Shown one piece after another: positions 38,066 to 44,300 of a stretch of DNA of 44,300 bases. The notes beneath the pieces were generated by a model. That model was given only the letters and a program-made list of their open reading frames with translations, made no database searches and was not told the origin of the DNA. Each line of letters begins with the position of its first letter. Within the stretch, counting starts at the first letter, position 1. The position numbers and the translations under genes are program-made. This DNA is from an uncultured Bacilli bacterium. Its GTDB lineage: Bacteria > Bacillota_I > Bacilli_A > RF39 > UBA660. The DNA lies in contig CANQMM010000006.1 in NCBI GenBank assembly GCA_947624955.1, positions 1 through 44,300 of the forward strand, written 5' to 3'.

Positions 38066-39310
38066 ATGAAAAATGTACATGTAATAAATGCAGAGGTTAA
38101 AGGTAGTGAATGGAGTAGTGCTCTAGATGCTGCTTTTCAAAAGAAAAAGAAAGACGTTAAAGTAGATGGTTTTAGAAAGGGCGCAGTACCTAAGGATATC
38201 TATATTAAGAAATTTGGTATCGAATCATTATATATGGATGCTGTCGATATCGCTTTAAGTAGTGCTTACAATCAAGCTATCAGAGATAATGGTTTAATCC
38301 CGGTTGCGGAACCCCAAATCGATATTAAAGGAATCAATCAAGATCACGTTGAATTTGAAATAACAATTATTACAAAACCGGAAGTTAAATTAGGTAAATA
38401 TACGAAATTAGGAGTTAAGAAACCTACTATCAAAGTTAGTGAAAAAGAAATTGATGAAGAGATTGCGAAACTTTCTACTAAACTAGCAGAGATTGTTATT
38501 AAAGAAAATGGTCAAGTAGTAGAAGGCAATACCGCAGTTATCGACTTTGATGGCGTTGTGGATGGTGAAAAACTCGAAGGTGGCTCAGGAAAGAACTATC
38601 CATTAGAGATTGGATCACATACTTTTATTCCGGGATTTGAAGAAGGAATAATTGGCATGAGTGTTGGAGAGACTAAAACTTTAGATTTACAATTCCCTGA
38701 TAATTATACAGAAAACTTAAAAGGCAAAGATGTTACTTTTACTGTAACAGTTAATGAGATTAAAGAACGGGTTCTTCCAGAAATGAATAAAGATTTCTTT
38801 GCGGATTTAGGTTATGAAGATATCGATAATGAAAAAGACTTTAGAGCCGAAATTAAGAAGTCAATTGAAGAAAGAAAAGGCGTTGAAGAAGACGATAAAT
38901 ATATTAATGAATGCTTAGAAGCCGCTAGTCAAAATATGGAAATCGAACTAAATCCGGAAATTGTCGATGATGAGGTTCATAGAATGATGCATCAATTTGA
39001 AGAACAATTATCAATGCAAGGTTTAAATTTGGAACAATATTACCAATTTACCGGTTCTAGTCACGATAAACTTCACGAACAAATGGCACCGGAAGCAACT
39101 AAGAGAGTAAGATATCGTTATCTACTTGAAGAAGTTGCCGACAAAGAAAAGATTGAAATTAGTGATAAAGTTGCCGAAGCAGAAGCTGAAAAGATGGCAA
39201 GTTTATATGGGATGAGTAAAGAAGATTTCTTGAGTGCCTTTGGCGGACTTGATATGGTTAAATACGATTTAAGAATGCGTCAAGCGATTGAAATTGTTAA
39301 AGAAAATTAA
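38066..39310 (+). CDS. tig: Trigger factor
   Basis: 'VDGFRKGAVPKDIYIKKFG' ribosome-binding signature; FKBP domain; C-terminal chaperone region. Confidence 0.96.
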   Translation: MKNVHVINAEVKGSEWSSALDAAFQKKKKDVKVDGFRKGAVPKDIYIKKFGIESLYMDAVDIALSSAYNQAIRDNGLIPVAEPQIDIKGINQDHVEFEITIITKPEVKLGKYTKLGVKKPTIKVSEKEIDEEIAKLSTKLAEIVIKENGQVVEGNTAVIDFDGVVDGEKLEGGSGKNYPLEIGSHTFIPGFEEGIIGMSVGETKTLDLQFPDNYTENLKGKDVTFTVTVNEIKERVLPEMNKDFFADLGYEDIDNEKDFRAEIKKSIEERKGVEEDDKYINECLEAASQNMEIELNPEIVDDEVHRMMHQFEEQLSMQGLNLEQYYQFTGSSHDKLHEQMAPEATKRVRYRYLLEEVADKEKIEISDKVAEAEAEKMASLYGMSKEDFLSAFGGLDMVKYDLRMRQAIEIVKEN

Positions 39311-39332
39311 AGTATCGAAAGATACTTTTTTT
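39309..39332 (+). terminator. Intrinsic terminator of tig
   Basis: AAAGTATC gaaa GATACTTT TTTT with GNRA loop. Confidence 0.8.
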
Positions 39333-39377
39333 AGGCAAAGAAACTAGATTGTGATAAAATAAATATTAGGTGAGATT

Positions 39378-40013
39378 ATGCAAGTAGAAATTGATGGTAA
39401 TCTTATAGAAGTAGTTATCGTTTATAAAGATAATAAGAATATTTATTTCCGGTTTAAAGATGATGGGAAGTTGTATGTTTATTGCAGTCGGTGGGTTAGT
39501 GAAGCAAGTATTAAGAAGATAATTAAGAAAAATGAAAAATCTTTAAGTAAAATGCTTACAAGAAATAGTAAATCTTTGGATAATCAGCAATATTTCTATT
39601 ATTTGGGAAAGAAATATATTGTGGTCTTTAGTGATATCGATGGAGTGTTATTGGATGATGGCTATGTTTTTGTCAAAAATCGGGAAAAGTTAGAGAAATT
39701 TTACCGACAAGAATGCCAAAGGATATTTACGAAAAGAGTAAGAGAATTTCAAGAATTAATTAAAGATGTACCGGATTTTAGTTTAAGAATAAGAAAGATG
39801 AAAACAAGATGGGGAGTTAATAATGTGAGTAAAAGAATTATTACTTTAAATAGTGAATTACTCAAGTATGATTTTGATTTACTCGATTATGTAATAGTGC
39901 ACGAGATGTGCCATTTTTATGAAGCTAACCACAGTAAGTTTTTTTGGCAACACGTCGAAGAATATTATCCCAAATATAAATTGGCGAGGAAAAGATTGAG
40001 AGAAGGGTTATAA
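39378..40013 (+). CDS. YgjP/DUF45-type M48-like metallopeptidase
   Basis: 'RWGVNNVSKRIITLNSELLKYDFDLLDYVIVHEMCHFYEANHSKFFW'. Confidence 0.9.
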   Translation: MQVEIDGNLIEVVIVYKDNKNIYFRFKDDGKLYVYCSRWVSEASIKKIIKKNEKSLSKMLTRNSKSLDNQQYFYYLGKKYIVVFSDIDGVLLDDGYVFVKNREKLEKFYRQECQRIFTKRVREFQELIKDVPDFSLRIRKMKTRWGVNNVSKRIITLNSELLKYDFDLLDYVIVHEMCHFYEANHSKFFWQHVEEYYPKYKLARKRLREGL

Positions 40014-40738
40014 TGGTGAAAATAACATCACTTAACAATGAAAAAGTGAAAGAATGGGTCAAGTTAAGTAAGAAAAAGTATCGAGATGCGACAGGGTTAT
40101 TCTTGGTAGAAAGCGAACACTTAGTGCAAGAAGCAATCAAGTTAGATATCGTTAAGGAAATAATTACGGAAGAAGAAAGAGAATGGTCTGGTATTCCGGT
40201 ATATGTAGTTACTAAGGATATTTTAAAGAAAATTAGTAATTTAGAGTGTGCTCCTAAAATGATGGCGGTAGTTAAAATCGTCAATGCCAAAGAAATTAAA
40301 GGACGAGTGCTAATACTTGACCATATTCAAGACCCTGGTAATCTTGGGACAATGCTTAGGAGTGCGGTGGCCTTTGGATTTAATTCAATTATTTTAAGTG
40401 AAGATACCGTAGATGTCTATAATGATAAAGTAATTAGAGCTAGTGAAGGGATGATTTTTAAGCTCAATATTGTCAGGGGCAATATTAAAGATATAATTAA
40501 AGAATTAAAGAAAAATAATTATACTGTATATGGGACGGATGTTGTTAATGGTAAACTAGTTCAAGATATAGCTAAAGAGGAATTATTAGCAGTAGTTATT
40601 GGGAATGAAGGGCAAGGCGTAGATAAGGAAGTTAAAGAACTATGTCAAGAAAATATTTATATTCCCATCAAAGATAATTGTGAGAGTTTAAATGCCGCGG
40701 TGGCAGCAAGTATTATAATGTATGAGATAAGTAGGTGA
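40013..40738 (+). CDS. TrmH/SpoU family RNA 2'-O-methyltransferase
   Basis: 'ILDHIQDPGNLGTMLRSAVAFGF', 'VIGNEGQGVDKEV', 'IPIKDNCESLNAAVAASIIMYE'. Confidence 0.94.
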   Translation: MVKITSLNNEKVKEWVKLSKKKYRDATGLFLVESEHLVQEAIKLDIVKEIITEEEREWSGIPVYVVTKDILKKISNLECAPKMMAVVKIVNAKEIKGRVLILDHIQDPGNLGTMLRSAVAFGFNSIILSEDTVDVYNDKVIRASEGMIFKLNIVRGNIKDIIKELKKNNYTVYGTDVVNGKLVQDIAKEELLAVVIGNEGQGVDKEVKELCQENIYIPIKDNCESLNAAVAASIIMYEISR

Positions 40739-40741
40739 CTT

Positions 40742-41233
40742 ATGGATTTAGTATATGTTGGGAAAATAGTAAATACCCACGGAATTAAAGGAGAATTACG
40801 GATTAAGAGTAATATTGAATATAAAGAAAGAGTATTTAAACCAGGTAATACTTTATATATTGGGAATAAATATTATCAAGAGGTAATCGATACTTATCGC
40901 GTACATAAAGATTATGATATGGTAAGATTTAAAGGATATGATAATATCAATCAAGTACTCAATTATCTGCAAAAAGATGTCTATATTGCGAGAGAAGAAT
41001 TAGAATTAAATGATGAAGAATATATTTTAGATGATTTGATTGGTTTAGATGTTTATAAAGATGGAAATAGACTTGGTAAAATTAGCGAAATCGTGTATAA
41101 TGGTAGTAATATTTTATTAAGTATTGCAGGGGAAAAGAATTTCTATATTCCCAATAATCCAAATTTTATTAAAAAAGTAGATTTAAAGAATAAGCAAGTA
41201 TTAGTAGATAATACTGAAGGGTTGATGTTATGA
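40742..41233 (+). CDS. rimM: 16S rRNA processing protein RimM
   Basis: 'VGKIVNTHGIKGELRI', 'VRFKGYDNINQ'; precedes trmD. Confidence 0.93.
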   Translation: MDLVYVGKIVNTHGIKGELRIKSNIEYKERVFKPGNTLYIGNKYYQEVIDTYRVHKDYDMVRFKGYDNINQVLNYLQKDVYIAREELELNDEEYILDDLIGLDVYKDGNRLGKISEIVYNGSNILLSIAGEKNFYIPNNPNFIKKVDLKNKQVLVDNTEGLML

Positions 41234-41892
41234 GAATTGATATATTGACATTATTTCCGGGGATGTTTCAGGGATTTATCAATGAATCTATAATTAAAAG
41301 AGCAATCAATAAAGGATTAGTAACAATAAATGTTATTGACTTTAGAGAGTATTCCGAGTTAAATAATAAGCAGGTGGATGATACACCTTATGGGGGCGGA
41401 GGAGGAATGGTTCTCAGGTGTGAGCCATTATTCAAAGCAGTAGAGAGTATCAAAACCACTGATAGTAAAGTAATATTGATGACTCCGGATGGCTATCAAT
41501 ATAAACAAAGTATGGCAGTTGATTTAAGTAAATTTAAACATCTCATTATTATTTGTGGACACTATGAGGGGTTTGATGAAAGAATTAGAACTCTTGCCGA
41601 TTATGAAATTAGTATAGGAGATTATATATTAACCGGTGGGGAACTAGCAAGTATGGTAGTTAGTGATAGTATCATTAGACTTTTAGATGGAGTTATCAAT
41701 AAGGTAAGTTTAGATAGTGAAAGTTTTAATGATAATCTACTAGATTATCCGGTATATACTAAACCGCAAGTATTTAGAGGCTTAGAAGTACCTGAAGTAT
41801 TAATAAGTGGGGATCATGCGAAGATAAAGGCATGGCAAGAAAATAAAAGAATAGAAAGAACAAAAGAAAGACGACCTGATTTATTGAAGTAG
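41230..41892 (+). CDS. trmD: tRNA (guanine37-N1)-methyltransferase
   Basis: 'IDILTLFPGMF', 'VDDTPYGGGGGMVLRCEPL', 'CGHYEGFDERIR', 'SIGDYILTGGELA'. Confidence 0.97.
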   Translation: MRIDILTLFPGMFQGFINESIIKRAINKGLVTINVIDFREYSELNNKQVDDTPYGGGGGMVLRCEPLFKAVESIKTTDSKVILMTPDGYQYKQSMAVDLSKFKHLIIICGHYEGFDERIRTLADYEISIGDYILTGGELASMVVSDSIIRLLDGVINKVSLDSESFNDNLLDYPVYTKPQVFRGLEVPEVLISGDHAKIKAWQENKRIERTKERRPDLLK

Positions 41893-41900
41893 GTGAGAAG

Positions 41901-42350
41901 ATGGCTTATTTAATTAAGAAAAATAAAGCAACTAATGAGATAATCTATATGGAATATGATTTACACGGTTATAAGTTTGCTCCGAAGAAAGGTAAGAATA
42001 CCTATATCGATGTTAAAGAGGTAACCCTTATCAATCCGGAGATGATCGATAGTGTTTTAAGTATGAAATTTAGTCATGTTTTCAATAAACTATTTAATCG
42101 GGTTGTGGAAATTATCAATGATGATGATGCTTCAGAAGATGATACGATGTTAGTTTTAGGGGAAGTAGAATTATTAAGAGGAATACTTTTAAATAAATAT
42201 CAGGGATTTTTAAAGAAAGAAAAAGAAACCTTATTCTTAAAAAAACTAGGGGTCTTAGAAAATGAATTAAAAGTAAAAGTGATGATGATTAGAGAAAGAC
42301 GTCTAGCGATGGAAGAAGAGTTAGAAATGAATAAGGGGAAGAGTTTATAG
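41901..42350 (+). CDS. Conserved-looking hypothetical protein (149 aa)
   Basis: Good ORF with RBS (AGGTGAGAAG); family not recognised. Confidence 0.75.
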   Translation: MAYLIKKNKATNEIIYMEYDLHGYKFAPKKGKNTYIDVKEVTLINPEMIDSVLSMKFSHVFNKLFNRVVEIINDDDASEDDTMLVLGEVELLRGILLNKYQGFLKKEKETLFLKKLGVLENELKVKVMMIRERRLAMEEELEMNKGKSL

Positions 42351-42370
42351 AAAATAAGGGAGTTTTGGTT

Positions 42371-43261
42371 ATGGATGAATTAACACAAGTACAAAAAGAA
42401 ATATATGATTTATATACACTATTATTAAGTGATTATAATGAAGAGTATCTAAGGAGATTACAGGCATTAATTGCTAAAGAAGAACAGTTAGTAGGAGCTT
42501 TAGAACCGGATTTAGTAGCTAGTTATCGAAAAGATATCAATTGGGCAAAAAGGGAAATATTTTTAGCAAATAATCAAGAAGATTTATTAAAGGCAAGATT
42601 ACTAAATAAGTACTATACCGGGGATAGACAAGAGGAGTCTTTAGAACAAAAAGAAGAAGAAATTGCTAGTATCGCCGCGGATTTCAATGTAAGTGAAGGG
42701 GAAGCCACAAAAATTTATATGGCAACATTGATGGCTCTAGATAATAACTTTAAAAACTTTCTCATAAAAAATATTTTTCGTTTAGTTAGTTTAGATAAAC
42801 AACTAGGTGGAGCAATAGGTAGAAAGTTATTAAAGGGATTAATTAGAGATATTTTATTTAGTCAGCCATCTTTTGGAGAAGACTTTTTAATCAGTAACCA
42901 TTTTAATATAAAAGATGCGGCCTTTCTATATCCGGCAGTTACGGCTTGCTATGTAAATAAAGAAGATGGGGAAGATTATCAAGATAGATCTTTTATCAGT
43001 TTTGAAGATCAACCATTTTATATAGCCCTAGATAATATAAATGCTTTATTACGCCAGATGGTGGGTGGAGAAAAATGGCTATTTTTACGATTTGCTTTTA
43101 AAGAAATGTTAAAATTAGCTATGGAAGAAATGGGTTATGATAAAGCTTTAGAGTATTATAAAAAGACGCAAGGAATAGTAGAAAATGAAAAGCGCGATTT
43201 ACTAGCGAAGATATTACAAGAATTAAAAGCTAATCCTAATTTAAAATGGACCGAGGGATAA
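42371..43261 (+). CDS. Hypothetical protein, paralog 1 of a tandem pair
   Basis: 'LTQVQKEIYDLYTLLLSDYNEEYLRRLQALIAKEEQ'; homologous to the next ORF. Confidence 0.8.
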   Translation: MDELTQVQKEIYDLYTLLLSDYNEEYLRRLQALIAKEEQLVGALEPDLVASYRKDINWAKREIFLANNQEDLLKARLLNKYYTGDRQEESLEQKEEEIASIAADFNVSEGEATKIYMATLMALDNNFKNFLIKNIFRLVSLDKQLGGAIGRKLLKGLIRDILFSQPSFGEDFLISNHFNIKDAAFLYPAVTACYVNKEDGEDYQDRSFISFEDQPFYIALDNINALLRQMVGGEKWLFLRFAFKEMLKLAMEEMGYDKALEYYKKTQGIVENEKRDLLAKILQELKANPNLKWTEG

Positions 43262-43262
43262 A

Positions 43263-44138
43263 ATGACAAGGACATTAAAAGAAATTCAACAAGAAATATA
43301 TAATTATTATCAAGCTTTACTGGATTATCCAGATAATGGCGATTTAGAACATTTAAAAGAGTTATTAGAAGAAGAGAAAGAAGCATTTAGTCAAGAAAAT
43401 TGGCAAGATAAGCCAAAGACTAACCAAGAATTCTATTGGTCTACCTATATCTTAATTTTACCTAATAGTGATGATAGTCTTTTTTGGTCAAGAAATTTAG
43501 CTATGACTTTTACTGGAGAGTACATTGTTAAATATATATTAAAGGAGCAAAAAGAAAAGATTTATCAATTAGCCCAAGATTTAAATACGGACGTTAAAAG
43601 TGCCATCAAAGTATTTTTAAGTGGTCAAGAGAATATGGGAAATTATTTTAAAGAATTTATGATTCAAGTTATGTACCGGTTAAATGCTTTATTAGGAAGA
43701 ACCGTCGATGAAGAAGAGATAGAATCAATAAAGACATTACTTACCGAGATTTTATTTATGTATCCGGATTGTTTTCAAGAGCTACTATTAAATAGTGGAT
43801 TCCAAATTGCTAATATTAGTTATGAATATCAAACGGTTGCTAATATGGAAGTGCCAAAGGATAATGGAGCAGTCATTGCTTCTTTTAACGATTATCCAAC
43901 TCAAGCTGGCTTAAATAATCTCAACTATTTGTTAAGTACTTGGTATAATCTAGTGCAAGGTCCTTTAAAAAATGCTTATAAAGAGATTATTAAAGTGGCA
44001 TTAAATATGTTAGATGAACAAACATTAAAAACTTTTTATTCGCAAGCTAAGAGAAAAGTTAGAGACAGTGTATTTGCTTTAATTGATGAGATATTTAAAG
44101 AAATGCAAGATATTCCTAAATTTAGATTAGAAGTCTAA
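43263..44138 (+). CDS. Hypothetical protein, paralog 2 of a tandem pair
   Basis: 'LKEIQQEIYNYYQALLDYPDNGDLEHLKELLEEEKE'; homologous to the previous ORF. Confidence 0.8.
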   Translation: MTRTLKEIQQEIYNYYQALLDYPDNGDLEHLKELLEEEKEAFSQENWQDKPKTNQEFYWSTYILILPNSDDSLFWSRNLAMTFTGEYIVKYILKEQKEKIYQLAQDLNTDVKSAIKVFLSGQENMGNYFKEFMIQVMYRLNALLGRTVDEEEIESIKTLLTEILFMYPDCFQELLLNSGFQIANISYEYQTVANMEVPKDNGAVIASFNDYPTQAGLNNLNYLLSTWYNLVQGPLKNAYKEIIKVALNMLDEQTLKTFYSQAKRKVRDSVFALIDEIFKEMQDIPKFRLEV

Positions 44139-44157
44139 TTTAAATTTTAAAATAGTT

Positions 44158-44300
44158 TGTAATTTATTAAAAAAGTAGTATAATAAAATTATGGAAAGCG
44201 CATTAGCGCTTACCTGTAGGGTGTAGCGCTAGCACGAGCTTGCTAGTGCTTTGTTATTTCCAAAACCCCCTGAATATTCAAATTCTATTGCTGATTAAGC
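44158..44300 (+). other. Candidate transcribed structured RNA or leader, truncated by window end
   Basis: TTGTAA-N16-TATAAT promoter, then GCGC/GCGC hairpin, 10 bp AGCGCTAGCA/TGCTAGTGCT hairpin and possible GGAAA/TTTCC closing stem; no ORF apparent. Confidence 0.45.

Noticed and set aside
44158-44300. tmRNA, RNase P RNA, SRP RNA or T-box leader
   Set aside because: None of the diagnostic motifs I know for these families is visible in the available 140 nt; kept only as an unclassified candidate.
1-44300. tRNA or rRNA genes, IS elements, restriction-modification, toxin-antitoxin or defence islands
   Set aside because: No recognisable tRNA/rRNA sequence, transposase, R-M, TA or defence protein motifs in the ORFs.

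Overview
A 44.3 kb window of a low-GC, Firmicutes/Bacilli-type (possibly Mollicutes-related) chromosome. Nearly all genes lie on the + strand in dense, often overlapping operons. Most content is housekeeping: rbgA, rnhB, an LtaS-type sulfatase, topA, lepA, hemW, ruvAB, mtaB, recD2, an AI-2E family transporter, dnaG-rpoD(sigA)-trmK, ireB-ruvX-yrzB-mltG-trmR-yrrN-trhP-greA, tig, a TrmH/SpoU methyltransferase and rimM-trmD. Accessory parts are: (i) a 3' fragment of a DinD-like gene followed by a BRO-N protein at the left edge; (ii) a compact Tad/Flp pilus locus (about 11.7-17.3 kb) with an SH3b-like protein; (iii) a cell-wall protein with a thioester-domain-like N-terminus; (iv) an N-terminally extended GspF/PilC protein next to a PilD-type prepilin peptidase, with no assembly ATPase beside them; (v) an EF-hand-like duplicated lipoprotein; (vi) a tandem pair of paralogous proteins of unknown family. 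The main unexplained signals are non-coding: a probable stand-alone RNA gene of about 180 nt between ruvB and mtaB made of three 36-37 bp tandem hairpin repeats with its own promoter and terminator; a shared promoter-like element upstream of ruvA, the surface protein and dnaG; two LexA-box-like promoters; and a structured, probably transcribed region at the right edge. Product names come from recognising protein motifs by eye. No database search was run.
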